From Candidatus Eisenbacteria bacterium (lineage in GTDB: Bacteria; Eisenbacteria; RBG-16-71-46; JAFGJU01), in assembly GCA_026388185.1 (NCBI GenBank), contig JAPLKG010000003.1:86871-150870 (forward strand): a stretch of 64,000 bases of DNA. Direction: 5' to 3'. The position numbers and the translations under genes are program-made. The notes beneath the pieces were generated by a model. That model ran no database searches, had not been told where the DNA came from, and worked only from the letters and a program-made list of their open reading frames with translations. This document shows positions 17,161-25,571 of the stretch, in pieces (the first letter of the stretch is position 1; each line of letters begins with the position of its first letter).

Positions 17161-17733
17161 ATGACCAAAATGCTACCGTTTCTTCTGACTGTGCTATTGG
17201 TAGGGTTTCTTCTGGTTCCTCTATCAGCTGATGCCTTACCTGAGACAGACGTTCAGTACAAGCTGTACCATCAGGGGGACTCTGGTTGGGTGAGGCATAA
17301 CCCGGGCGATCCGTTCCCGTCTGGGGGAAACGTGTGGAAGTACGAGTACTCGGCGGCGAACTACCAGTTTGCGTACGGTGTTGAGCAGTTCATCATTTTC
17401 TTTAACTCTAACAACGTTCTCAGGTCAACATATTCATCTGCGCAGGCGCCGACGGGCTGGGCGGCGATCACATACTTTCAACCGATTGCGCCTAACAACA
17501 ACTGGAAGGTGAGGTTTAGGCCGTCGTCGAGTTCATACTACATTGCGCTGGGCAGTTCGCTTGCTGGGTATGTTGTACAGTTCACGTGGGCCGTTTCCGA
17601 TACAGTGCCTGGGTCGCAGAACTATGATTTGAAGACTAGTTCCACTTCTGACGCTGATGTGACGCACGAGGCGCCACCGGACATGACTTCTGTGGAGGCG
17701 ACCACCTGGGGAAGGATAAAGGCACTTTTCTAG
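17161..17733 (+). CDS. Secreted single-domain protein related to the upstream surface protein
   Basis: Exported 190-residue protein: a signal peptide (1-26) followed by one domain that resembles the N-terminal domain of the 15320-17056 product. Shared landmarks are GVEQFIIFFNSNNVLRS versus GFVVFFDSDGLNRSDF, APTGW versus APAGW, and LAGYVVQFTWAVSDTVPGS versus LGGFSITFTWNDPNSLPS. The C-terminus ends VEATTWGRIKALF, possibly a short surface-retention tail. The ATG at 17161 is preceded by GAGAGGGG. It lies 104 bases after the larger protein with only a hairpin between, so the two are probably co-transcribed. Function is unknown. Confidence 0.75.
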   Translation: MTKMLPFLLTVLLVGFLLVPLSADALPETDVQYKLYHQGDSGWVRHNPGDPFPSGGNVWKYEYSAANYQFAYGVEQFIIFFNSNNVLRSTYSSAQAPTGWAAITYFQPIAPNNNWKVRFRPSSSSYYIALGSSLAGYVVQFTWAVSDTVPGSQNYDLKTSSTSDADVTHEAPPDMTSVEATTWGRIKALF

Positions 17734-17786
17734 AGGTAAGCGACTGCTAGGCTTTGCTTCAGACAGGTATGCCTCGCCTGAAAGTG

Positions 17787-17827
17787 AGAGGCAGGAGCGC
17801 AAAACCACTCCTGCCTCTTCTTTGTTT
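17787..17827 (+). terminator. Intrinsic terminator after the surface-protein pair
   Basis: AGAGGCAGGAG (17787-17797) pairs perfectly with CTCCTGCCTCT (17808-17818), followed by TCTTTGTTT. It lies between two convergent genes and would end transcription from the left. Confidence 0.85.
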
Positions 17828-17892
17828 CCCAAGCAGCCCCGAGCCCGCACGGCGCTGGAGCGAGTCGAGCACGGCAGCCCCGAAACCTCCGA

Positions 17893-20800
17893 CTAGCGCA
17901 GCAACACCATCTTACGCAAGGCCGTCTTGCTCCCGGCCTCAAGCCTGCATACGTAGATTCCTGAAGCCACGGCCATTCCAGATTCGTCTTCCCCGTTCCA
18001 CGTGGCGTTGTGCCTGCCTGCAGACATGCTCTCCTGCACGAGTGTTCTCACGACTTTGCCGGATATGTCGTAGATTCTCAGGGAAACCCTGGCCTGTTCG
18101 TCCAACCCGAATTCTATACGAGTCACGGGATTGAACGGATTCGGATGATTCTCCAGCAGACCAAACTTGGCGACCTCCGCAATCGGATTCACGCCCATGG
18201 GGCTACTTATGGTGAAGATGGCATCGCTGATATCTTCCGCAGTGTTCAGAGAGCCGTCGTACGCGACAATCTTCACGACACAACTGTCCGAAGGCGTGTC
18301 CGGAACCGTCCAGGCATAGACAGAATCGTTCGCCTCTCCCGTCGCAACTGTGTATGGGAAGGTCGCGCCGGCGTTGATAGAGTAGTAGATGCTCACTGAA
18401 TCGACGCCGATGTTGTCCGAGGCAATCCACCTGATGGTATCCGGAGAATCTGAGTAGAAGACCTCGCCGCCGTTCGGCCTGACCACTGTTATGGACGGCG
18501 ATGTTGTGTCTGGTGGAGGAGCTATGGTGAAGAGGGCATCGCTCACGTCTTCTGTCTCATTGAGGGAGCTGTCGTACGCGACCACCTTGACCACGCAACT
18601 GTCCGAAGGTGTGTCCGGAACCGTCCACGTGAAGGTGGAGTCGTTCGCCTCCCGCGTGGCAATCGTGTAGGGGAAGGAGGCTCCGCCGTCGGTAGAATAG
18701 TATATGCTGACAGAATCCACGGTCGCGTTATCACCGGCAATCCACCCGATCTGCTGCTCAGTGTCGACTTCCCATTCCTCACCGCCATTAGGAGAGGTCA
18801 CGGCGATGCTCGGCGGCTGATAGTCCTGGGGCGCGAGGAGCCAGTCCACGACTCTCTTAATGACTGTCGCGCGGTTATTAGGAGCCGTACCGTTTGCAAC
18901 CGCCTCGAACGGGAAAGCAAAGAACACAACCTTGTACGCCGCGGTTCCCGAGGCGGGATACCGCAAGGCGCCAGGATTGGAGGTCGAGTTTGTCAAGATC
19001 GCACCGGCATTGGGCCCGGGAGTGACGTCGTCGGAGTAGTTGTAGAAGGGATAACTCGTGGTCAAACTCAGACCGTTTGATATCGGATCGCCGGAAACAC
19101 CCGTCTCGGAGGTGCTGGCGACATCCGGGATGAAATCCTGGACGTGGAGGTAGTTCTGTGCGAACGTTTCGAATCTCTCAGTCAAGTAGTCCTGCGACGA
19201 GAAGAAAAGCGTGCCACCGGCGTTCAGATAGCTCTGCAAGTTCGTCTCGTCCAGACCCGTGAGCGTGACGCTCGACTGCAAAGACGTGAACCAGATCACG
19301 ATTTCTCTCTTGTTTAGCTCGGAGAGCGACGGCGAACCCTGTGTTTTCACTACCCAATTCGCGTAGGTGTAGCCGTTCGCATCCAGGGCCGCCTTGTAGT
19401 AGCTCTCGTAGGAGGACCCGCCATCATCGTCGACGAGAAGAATCGGCGCCACACCAACCTGAATTGTGACAGTCGCCGTCGTATCGTAGCTCGCCCCGAT
19501 GATGGTCAGTGTGAACGTCACCACGTGGGCGGGGGGAGTGCCCGACGAGGCGGTGAAAGCGTAAGACGTATTGCTCGTGGCCTTCCCATCCAGAGCCATG
19601 TCCGAATACGTAGAGTAGTTATTGGAAATCGTGATGTACGAATCCGTTGTGGAAAGGAACGCAGATACATTGGTTACGGGCAGACCCCAGTTTTTCAACG
19701 TCACAGGCATCGTTACGCTCTCGCCGGCATCGACCACGCCGTTGTTGTTGCCGGTCGGATCGTGGATCACGTGCGAGTAATACTTCACGATCGGCCCGTC
19801 CAGCCAGCCCAGGTGCCCGGGAGTGAAGGCGCAGAGGAGTGTATCCGTTTGCTGCAACCTCATCATGCACCCCACTGCTTGAGAGTTGCAGTATTGGCAA
19901 TTGCCGTTGTTGATGCCGTGGCTGCAAAGACCACAGCTCGTGCACCCACCGTAGCCGGCCTGATAGTACTCATCGCAGGCCCAGAAAACATGACCAGTCT
20001 CGTGGGAGAAGACGCCGTTGAAATCAGGCCAACCGTCGTTTCTATAGAGAAGGTTTACGTACCCGCCAAAGTAGGCCCACGCAAAGTAGTTATCCGTAAA
20101 GCGAGTAGAAGCGGGCGAGGGATTGTACTCGATGAACGCTGAGAAGGCCCAGTCGGTACCGTAATTTGATCTCGCCCACGTATCGTAAGCACGCACCCTG
20201 TCCAGGTGAGAACCTGAGGAGTAGCCGAAGCTCGCCATTATTTCTGCGATCCAGTCGGGCGCGTCAGAGGAAGAATGAAGTATGGGCTCGTAGCCGGTCT
20301 GGCATCGCACGTCCGTGCCTGGGTAGTAGTAGACCGTAAAAGAGAGGGGTTTCCCGTAGCGGGCGGCCTTGTTGGACCACCAAGAAAGACCTGACGTCGC
20401 GCTGTTGACGGCGTAAGTCACGGCGCTGGTCGTCCACGTGTATGTGTTCGGGTCCATCGAGCCGTCGCTTTCCACAAAGAACAGAGTCACCGTGACCGTG
20501 CCAATCATGTCATCACTGTTGCCCAGGGCGGCGAGCGCAGGGCTGAGACCGGAGAGCCCCTTTACTCCCTTGTCAGCATCAAAACCGACTGAACGAAGGT
20601 TCTCGAGGTACGCGTCTACGTCAAGAGGCGGGGCATCCCACGCGTCATTTATGAGCGGTGTCAACTCCGTCTCTCCTCGCAGCTCTTGTGCCTCTCTCGC
20701 CTCTTCCATCTCCTGTCTTAGTTGACCCGAGACGACCGAGTTGAAGAACCGCACATGTGCGAGCGTGACTTCATCCATTCCCGCAAGCATTGCCTCTGGA

Positions 20801-21105
20801 ACGGGCTCTGTAAAGACGCCCTTTACTCCCGGCAACGCCGCGACCGTAGAAGAAAGCTCGGGCGGCACCCAACCCAACATCACCCCTGGAGGAAAGGCCA
20901 CCGCAACGCGTGCACCGGTGCCCTGGACGGCGTCCCTGACGGATGCGAATGTTCGCGCGTCGTCTGTGGTCAGAAGCACCAGCGAGTAACCAACCATCCA
21001 GTCTTGGGAGACCTGTTGTGAGCTTACAGAGGCAGAAGCACTGAGAGGCAGGAGACAAGCGACACATAGAAGCACACTCGTGGAGAGACGCAACACCCGA
21101 CGCAC
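17893..21105 (-). CDS. Large secreted metallopeptidase-like protein with Ig-like repeats and sorting module
   Basis: Exported 1070-residue protein, probably a protease. After a signal peptide, a ~150-residue propeptide-like region precedes a catalytic domain with HETGHVFWACDEY near residue 368; HExxH followed by DE is like the M64 and related gluzincin families. A Cys-rich stretch (CTSCGLCSHG ... CQYC ... CMM) follows directly. Further on are a beta-sandwich, a segment like a ThuA/GATase-type domain (ILLVDDDGG ... LNAGGTLFFSSQDYL), two tandem PNGGE Ig-like repeats nearly identical to each other, and a FlgD-like sorting module (HPNPFNPVTRIEFGL ... ASGIYVCRL). The start is GTG behind GGAGGTGTAAC. 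Confidence 0.82.
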   Translation of the reverse strand: MRRVLRLSTSVLLCVACLLPLSASASVSSQQVSQDWMVGYSLVLLTTDDARTFASVRDAVQGTGARVAVAFPPGVMLGWVPPELSSTVAALPGVKGVFTEPVPEAMLAGMDEVTLAHVRFFNSVVSGQLRQEMEEAREAQELRGETELTPLINDAWDAPPLDVDAYLENLRSVGFDADKGVKGLSGLSPALAALGNSDDMIGTVTVTLFFVESDGSMDPNTYTWTTSAVTYAVNSATSGLSWWSNKAARYGKPLSFTVYYYPGTDVRCQTGYEPILHSSSDAPDWIAEIMASFGYSSGSHLDRVRAYDTWARSNYGTDWAFSAFIEYNPSPASTRFTDNYFAWAYFGGYVNLLYRNDGWPDFNGVFSHETGHVFWACDEYYQAGYGGCTSCGLCSHGINNGNCQYCNSQAVGCMMRLQQTDTLLCAFTPGHLGWLDGPIVKYYSHVIHDPTGNNNGVVDAGESVTMPVTLKNWGLPVTNVSAFLSTTDSYITISNNYSTYSDMALDGKATSNTSYAFTASSGTPPAHVVTFTLTIIGASYDTTATVTIQVGVAPILLVDDDGGSSYESYYKAALDANGYTYANWVVKTQGSPSLSELNKREIVIWFTSLQSSVTLTGLDETNLQSYLNAGGTLFFSSQDYLTERFETFAQNYLHVQDFIPDVASTSETGVSGDPISNGLSLTTSYPFYNYSDDVTPGPNAGAILTNSTSNPGALRYPASGTAAYKVVFFAFPFEAVANGTAPNNRATVIKRVVDWLLAPQDYQPPSIAVTSPNGGEEWEVDTEQQIGWIAGDNATVDSVSIYYSTDGGASFPYTIATREANDSTFTWTVPDTPSDSCVVKVVAYDSSLNETEDVSDALFTIAPPPDTTSPSITVVRPNGGEVFYSDSPDTIRWIASDNIGVDSVSIYYSINAGATFPYTVATGEANDSVYAWTVPDTPSDSCVVKIVAYDGSLNTAEDISDAIFTISSPMGVNPIAEVAKFGLLENHPNPFNPVTRIEFGLDEQARVSLRIYDISGKVVRTLVQESMSAGRHNATWNGEDESGMAVASGIYVCRLEAGSKTALRKMVLLR

Positions 21106-21161
21106 GTTACACCTCCGTTTTGCATCTGTCTATTCACTGCTAACGCCAAGGAATCACACAG

Positions 21162-21190
21162 ATTATACCACTAAAGCCCGCGATTTACCA
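21162..21190 (-). promoter_or_regulatory. Possible sigma-70 promoter for the large peptidase
   Basis: A perfect minus-strand TATAAT occupies 21167-21162, 17 bases downstream of a weak -35 (TGGTAA). It would give a ~50-base leader to the GTG at 21105. Confidence 0.45.
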
Positions 21191-21284
21191 GCGAAAAACG
21201 AATTGCAGTGGATCAATTGTATGGATGCCTCACCAGGAGACGATAGCCTACGAGTCGTCCTGATTTCAAGGAGTCGTGCCGATC

Positions 21285-22430
21285 TCAGGATGAACGAGCA
21301 AGAGGTTCAGCGCCAGCCTTTCCTAACGAAGACATAATCTCGACTGCCGCGGCAAGCACGGTCGTCTCTGCCAGCTCCTCCATCTTGGAACCGGGGGCGG
21401 TGAGCGCTCTCACTCGGTCTGTGCGCGGTGCCCAGCGAAGGGGATCGGTGGGTCCGAAAAGCGCGAGCGTGGGACAACCTACGGCCGCAGCAACGTGAAG
21501 GACCCCGGTGTCATTGCAGATGAATAGCGAGAGTCTCTTAATGAGGGCGGCGACTCTGCCGATGCTCTCGCCGGTTAGGACTGCGGGAACAAATTCCAGC
21601 TCCTTCAGCATGGCGTCAACCAGCTCTGAATCGGACGGACCTCCTATCACGACTATCTGAGCTCCCTGGTCTGTGTGCAGTGCCTTCGCGACGCCGGCAA
21701 ACCTCGAAGCCGGCCACCGATTATTCGTCTTCCCTGCTCCCGGATGGACGCCGACAATGACCACCCGGCCTCCCGGGCGAAGCGAACGTTCTAACATAAA
21801 CTTGACCGCGAACTTTTCGTCCTCTTCGGTCGGCACCATTATCGGAGAGAGGTCCGCCGTCGTCACTCCAAAACGTTCGAGGAGCCTGAGGCCGAGCTTC
21901 GTCTGGTGCTCGCCTTCATCACCAAGCGGAACCGTGACGTGAAACGCTCTGTCAACAAACGCCAGGCCGTAGCTCTCGCCGCTGTAGCTGACCCTGTATC
22001 GAGCCGAGCTGGCGAGGCAGAGCAGAGAACTCGTGACGGAGAAAGAAACAGTCGAGAGCACGACGCAGATGTCGAAATCCCTCCTCCGGAGGGCACGGAT
22101 GAATCTGATTAGGGCGAGGGGACTTTTTCTGAAGGCCCTCTTATCGTAGACAAGGACTTCGTCCACGTGTGGATTGTTGCGCACGACGGCCTCGTTCTCA
22201 CGGCTAGCGAGAAGCGTCAGCCGGCTCTTGGGCAGGCTCTGCCTCAGCGCTCTCAGGCAGGGAGTGGCAAGAAGCATGTCACCCATCTGATTCTGTTGGC
22301 GAACGACGAGTATCCTTGCGTTTGGACCGCAGAGTTCAAAGGGGTTCTCACTGATGGTGTGAGTCTTCAATAATCTGAAGAAGAGCGCAGCCAAAGTCAG
22401 CCTGAGTCTTCTGGATGGTCTGCTTCCCAA
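21285..22430 (-). CDS. Glycosyltransferase family 9 (heptosyltransferase-like)
   Basis: GT-B fold transferase of about 381 residues, probably adding a heptose or similar sugar to a lipopolysaccharide core or surface glycan. The N-terminal domain begins ILVVRQQNQMGDMLLATP near residue 39, the GT9 acceptor-side signature; the C-terminal domain has GVHPGAGKTNNRWP (about 229-242) and ICNDTGVLHVAAAVGCPTLALFGPTDP (about 310-336), which bind the nucleotide sugar. The TTG at 22430 is the most upstream start in frame and is uncertain; no ATG precedes the catalytic domain. A TTGACA-N17-TACGGT promoter lies about 160 bases upstream. Confidence 0.85.
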   Translation of the reverse strand: MGSRPSRRLRLTLAALFFRLLKTHTISENPFELCGPNARILVVRQQNQMGDMLLATPCLRALRQSLPKSRLTLLASRENEAVVRNNPHVDEVLVYDKRAFRKSPLALIRFIRALRRRDFDICVVLSTVSFSVTSSLLCLASSARYRVSYSGESYGLAFVDRAFHVTVPLGDEGEHQTKLGLRLLERFGVTTADLSPIMVPTEEDEKFAVKFMLERSLRPGGRVVIVGVHPGAGKTNNRWPASRFAGVAKALHTDQGAQIVVIGGPSDSELVDAMLKELEFVPAVLTGESIGRVAALIKRLSLFICNDTGVLHVAAAVGCPTLALFGPTDPLRWAPRTDRVRALTAPGSKMEELAETTVLAAAVEIMSSLGKAGAEPLARSS

Positions 22431-22588
22431 CGGCCTGCTTCCCCACGCTCCATTTCACGATGGTTCACGGCGATGCCCGAGACACATCGGCACGCCTCGG
22501 TTCCCACTTTCCTCACCGGCTCCCCGTTGCACCAGACATCGCTCGCGACGTGATTCGGCGCTTTCCCACGGCGACGGGGGCCTTTTTT

Positions 22589-22617
22589 ACCGTAACGGAC
22601 GCTATTGCCGTTGTCAA
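22589..22617 (-). promoter_or_regulatory. Possible promoter for the glycosyltransferase
   Basis: Minus-strand TTGACA (22617-22612) and TACGGT (22594-22589) are 17 bases apart. The -10 is weak. It would separate the glycosyltransferase from the module array upstream. Confidence 0.4.
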
Positions 22618-22725
22618 GCCGGCGTCTCGTTGGCTACCAGTGATCGGAGCGGCGCCCGGGCAACCAAGCCAACAGGGGCAGGTGTCGGGTGATTACCATC
22701 ACTGCACACGGGCACGACTCCCGGC

Positions 22726-22914
22726 TTACCCCTGCACAATCCAGCCTCGCCCGGTCTCCTCTCCATCACCCATCGCAACCGCCACAATCGCACACGCGAT
22801 CCAGTCCGACAACTTATTCGTCTCCCTCGCACGCTCACACCACAGATTGACACCCGCCGACACGCAAGCGGGTACCACCAACGACAGCAGCACAACAACA
22901 ATCAGCTTCTTCAC
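22726..22914 (-). CDS. Small membrane peptide of module 3
   Basis: A 62-residue protein of unknown function: a basic start (MKKL), a hydrophobic segment up to about residue 22, and a second hydrophobic stretch (SDWIACAIVAVAMG, about 36-49). It is homologous to the peptide at 24775-24972 (shared ETxKLxDW core). The start is GTG behind a very strong AAAGGAGGTGA site. It begins 16 bases after the stop of the 22931-23500 gene, the same spacing as in module 1, so the pair is an operon. Signal-peptide cleavage after SAG is possible. Confidence 0.65.
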   Translation of the reverse strand: MKKLIVVVLLSLVVPACVSAGVNLWCERARETNKLSDWIACAIVAVAMGDGEETGRGWIVQG

Positions 22915-22930
22915 GGCAACTCACCTCCTT

Positions 22931-23500
22931 TCACCTGGTCTCTCGGTAGGTAGTGTCCTCGATCGCCCCGACCACCTCGAACTCAACTATGTCCTCCATC
23001 CGAAAACTACCCTCAGCAAACTTAACCACACCGCACGGCCGCCCTGCGTCCTCCTTACTCCAAACCGACTTTCTCGTCACGACCACCGGCTTCTTCCTCG
23101 CGTCATACACCTCCGTCTGCATCAGGTCGGGCGTGAACAAACATGCCTCACTCTCGTAGCGCTTCCCGCCCTTGTCGATCAACACAATCCTAGTGCTCTT
23201 GGTGAACACTACCTTTTCAACCGCACCAAACTTTATCGAGAAACCCAACCACACACCCGGCTCAGCAACCATAACCCCGTACATCTTCGCAGCCTCTACC
23301 CCAGCCGGTATCTTCGACAGCACATCAGCAAGCCTAACCAGGCGCCACGCCTTAAACTCAGAATACATCTCCCATCCACCACCGCCAGCCATCCACACCA
23401 CCGCACCCTTCTCCCCCACACGGAAACCACCATCACCACACGGCGCCCACAACACCATTAGGCAAACAACGATCAACACCGCTCCCATCGCTCTCCTCAT
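22931..23500 (-). CDS. Secreted protein of unknown family, module 3
   Basis: A 189-residue exported protein; no family recognised. A signal peptide (1-25) is followed by a variable ~50 residues and a conserved core shared with 24014-24592 and 24989-25555: VEKVVFTKSTRI, YESEACLFTPDLMQTEVYDAR, VVVTRKSVW, VKFAEGSF, DIVEFEVVGAI. The core looks all-beta. The ATG at 23500 follows GGAGGGAG. Codon use favours GTG, GGT and TTG, unlike the flanking genes, and the coding strand is strongly G-rich. It is paired with the small membrane peptide downstream. Confidence 0.7.
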   Translation of the reverse strand: MRRAMGAVLIVVCLMVLWAPCGDGGFRVGEKGAVVWMAGGGGWEMYSEFKAWRLVRLADVLSKIPAGVEAAKMYGVMVAEPGVWLGFSIKFGAVEKVVFTKSTRIVLIDKGGKRYESEACLFTPDLMQTEVYDARKKPVVVTRKSVWSKEDAGRPCGVVKFAEGSFRMEDIVEFEVVGAIEDTTYRETR

Positions 23501-23515
23501 CTCGCACTACTCCCT

Positions 23516-23535
23516 CCAACCCCGGTCCGATCAAC
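23516..23535. repeat. 20-base repeat shared with 25572-25591
   Basis: CCAACCCCGGTCCGATCAAC occurs here and at 25572-25591, each time just upstream of a secreted-protein gene (23500 and 25555). It is part of the duplicated upstream DNA of the module array. The remaining ~280 bases to 23817 hold no gene that I can support. Confidence 0.8.
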
Positions 23536-23817
23536 AACACCCTTGAACATGTGGGCTCCACCGCTCGAGATGACATCTGGATCCTAGCACTCGCAACCTG
23601 TGACCTGGTCGCACCAATCTTCTTGTATCGCACAACTCGTGCCAGGACGCAACTAATGTTGTGATATTGCCGCGATCCCTACCTACTCGCCCGTCAACGA
23701 GTTATGTGACCGAGTAAATGCCCGCACTCATCGCGACCCACGCCCGCCCACTCAGTTTTGCGACCAAAGTCACCAGTCAGCGTGGGAGAGGTACAACTCT
23801 GTGAAACGCAACGCAGT

Positions 23818-23988
23818 TCAGTGGGTACGAGATAGCCACGTTCTTGGCGACCTGGGTAACAGATTTTTGTCTTCTCTGATCTTGTTCCAAACAGAAGGGC
23901 GCGTTTGGCGAGAACCAAGCGCGCCCTGTTTGTTCGGATTCTGTCCCTCTCTTCTCTCGAAAAGGCCGGCCACCACAGCACGCTTCAT
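23818..23988 (-). pseudogene. Degenerate remnant of the small membrane peptide, module 2
   Basis: Downstream of the 24014-24592 gene the ribosome-binding region GAGAGGAGGTGGGTTGG is identical to that before the 24775-24972 peptide, and an ATG at 23988 opens with MKRAVVAGL, like MKKLIVVVL and VRKVILVVL in the other modules. After these ~9 codons the frame continues into unrelated sequence and through the hairpin at 23890-23931, ending at 23818 without the hydrophobic core or the ETxKLxDW motif. I read it as a deleted copy; a short functional peptide is not excluded. Confidence 0.5.
23890..23931 (-). terminator. Hairpin, likely terminator of module 2
   Basis: GGGCGCG-N-TTGG and CCAA-N-CGCGCCC pair around a short loop, flanked by AACA/TGTT. 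Read on the minus strand it lies about 80 bases after the stop at 24014. The T-run is weak (TTCTGTTTGG), and the structure is nearly symmetric, so it could act in both directions. Confidence 0.5.
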
Positions 23989-24013
23989 GCCAACCCACCT
24001 CCTCTCACTCCAG

Positions 24014-24592
24014 CTACATCCCTCCTCCGTCCGCGATCGCTCCAACAACCTCAAAACCCACTATGTCACCCAGCTTCACACTCCCCGCCCGGAACTTCAC
24101 CGCGCCACACGGCCCCCAACGGTCCGACCCGCACCACACAGCATTACGCGACACAACAACCGGCGACGTCCTCGAGTCATACACGCTCGTCTGCGACCGA
24201 TCCGGCCAGAAACACACCCCCTCACTCTCAACCCTCTTCCCCTCTCTGTCCCTCACAACGATCTTCGTGTTCCTAGTGAACGTCACACTCTTAACATGAA
24301 CAAGGTCCACTCGAAAAGCCAACCACACACCCTCATTCTTCGCTATCTCCTCAAACACCAGCCACCCAACAACCCTGTCCGGCCTCCCCTCAACAGACTT
24401 CCGGAGCCTCTCACGATCGAACAGCCGAAACCCGATCACCCTCCACGAGCTGTCCGGCGCCGCCCAACTCACTCTCTTCTCATCAGCTCTCCAAGCCTCG
24501 ACGTCGCCACACGGAACAACAAGCCCCAGGAACCCACCGACCACAAGAGCAACACCCACACACGCACACAACACAGAACGCGACAGTCCCAT
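24014..24592 (-). CDS. Secreted protein of unknown family, module 2
   Basis: A 192-residue exported paralogue of 22931-23500 and 24989-25555. A signal peptide (about 1-30) is followed by the shared core: VKSVTFTRNTKIVV, VESEGVCFWPDRSQTSVYDSR, VVVSRNAVWC, CGAVKFRAGSV and DIVGFEVVGAI. The ATG at 24592 follows GGAGGTGGCTCGAG; the longer frame upstream runs through duplicated DNA and is not used. Its downstream small membrane peptide is degenerate. Function unknown. Confidence 0.7.
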   Translation of the reverse strand: MGLSRSVLCACVGVALVVGGFLGLVVPCGDVEAWRADEKRVSWAAPDSSWRVIGFRLFDRERLRKSVEGRPDRVVGWLVFEEIAKNEGVWLAFRVDLVHVKSVTFTRNTKIVVRDREGKRVESEGVCFWPDRSQTSVYDSRTSPVVVSRNAVWCGSDRWGPCGAVKFRAGSVKLGDIVGFEVVGAIADGGGM

Positions 24593-24612
24593 CTCGAGCC
24601 ACCTCCCTCCAG

Positions 24613-24712
24613 CCCCCTGAGAATGCAAGCCGGCGCGATGAGTGCGCGCGATCGACCACCGCACGCCCATCACCAACTCGACCTTTCAGCGAGCCAAGAC
24701 GCGCCGGCCACC
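24613..24712. repeat. 100-base direct repeat, copy A
   Basis: About 100 bases beginning CCCCCTGAGAATGCAAGCC recur at 25597-25696 with roughly five mismatches and no gap. Copy A ends 20 bases upstream of the ATG at 24592, copy B 41 bases upstream of the ATG at 25555. It is either the duplicated promoter/leader of the secreted-protein genes or the homology that drove module duplication. Confidence 0.85.
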
Positions 24713-24774
24713 AATCACACGCTGCACCAGGAAGACTGGCTGACGCCAGTTTTCCTCATGCAACAGCCGCACGG

Positions 24775-24972
24775 TCAATACTGCCAATCAACCGGGATAC
24801 CGTCACCACTATCCGCCTGAATACAACGCACTACGAGGATCATCCCGCACCACAACCAGTCAGCTAACTTTCCGGTCTCCGCAGCATACTCGCACGCCAG
24901 CGGCAGCGCCACAGCCACACCAACCGGCACCAAAAACGACAGCAGCAGAACCACAAGAATCACCTTTCTCAC
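24775..24972 (-). CDS. Small membrane peptide of module 1
   Basis: A 65-residue protein homologous to that at 22726-22914: hydrophobic segment in the first ~25 residues (VILVVLLLSFLVP), a Glu/Thr/Lys-containing ETGKLADW core and a second hydrophobic stretch (WLWCGMILVV). The start is GTG behind GAGAGGAGGTGGG, 16 bases after the stop of the 24989-25555 gene. Function unknown; conservation of the gene pair suggests a joint role at the membrane. Confidence 0.62.
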   Translation of the reverse strand: MRKVILVVLLLSFLVPVGVAVALPLACEYAAETGKLADWLWCGMILVVRCIQADSGDGIPVDWQY

Positions 24973-24988
24973 ACCAACCCACCTCCTC

Positions 24989-25555
24989 TCACTCAGTATC
25001 TCGATACGTGCTGTCCCCGACCGCACCCACCACCTCAAACTCGACGACGTCCTTAGGACGCACACTGCCCTCAGCGAACTTCGCAGTCCCTAGAGCCGTC
25101 GTATCGGCAGCCCGACAGTACACAGAGTGCATCGTCACAACCACGCTCATCTTCCGCGTGTCATACACCTGGCTCTGCGCCTCATCCGGACAGAAGAACA
25201 ACCCCTCACTCTCGTGACGATTCCCCTTCCTATCCACCACAACGATCTTCGCACCCTTCGTGAACACCACCTTCCGCACACTCCTAAACCCCACACCAAA
25301 CTTCAGCCACTCACCAGGCTCCTTAACCATCAACTCAATCAGCCTAAGCCCCTCCTGACCAGCAGGTCTCTCAGGCATCACCATGGGCAATTTCTCAACA
25401 GCCCACCTACCGAAACCACCAACCGCCCACCCCTCTCCGGCCGGAACCCACACCTTCGCACCCTTCTCACTCACGTAGAACCTGGCATCACACAACGACA
25501 CAAGCGACGCCACCACCAACGGCGTCACAATCAACATCAGCCCCAGCTTCCTCAT
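24989..25555 (-). CDS. Secreted protein of unknown family, module 1
   Basis: A 188-residue exported paralogue of the two genes that follow it. A signal peptide (1-24, ending CDA) is followed by FYVSEKGAKVWVPAGEGW, closely matching the module 3 protein (FRVGEKGAVVWMAGGGGW), and the shared core: VRKVVFTKGAKIVVVD, HESEGLFFCPDEAQSQVYDTR, TAKFAEGSV, DVVEFEVVGAV. The ATG at 25555 follows GGAAGGAGTGAGG. It heads the array. A promoter pointing this way lies far upstream at 26306-26334. Confidence 0.7.
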   Translation of the reverse strand: MRKLGLMLIVTPLVVASLVSLCDARFYVSEKGAKVWVPAGEGWAVGGFGRWAVEKLPMVMPERPAGQEGLRLIELMVKEPGEWLKFGVGFRSVRKVVFTKGAKIVVVDRKGNRHESEGLFFCPDEAQSQVYDTRKMSVVVTMHSVYCRAADTTALGTAKFAEGSVRPKDVVEFEVVGAVGDSTYRDTE

Positions 25556-25571
25556 CCCTCACTCCTTCCTA

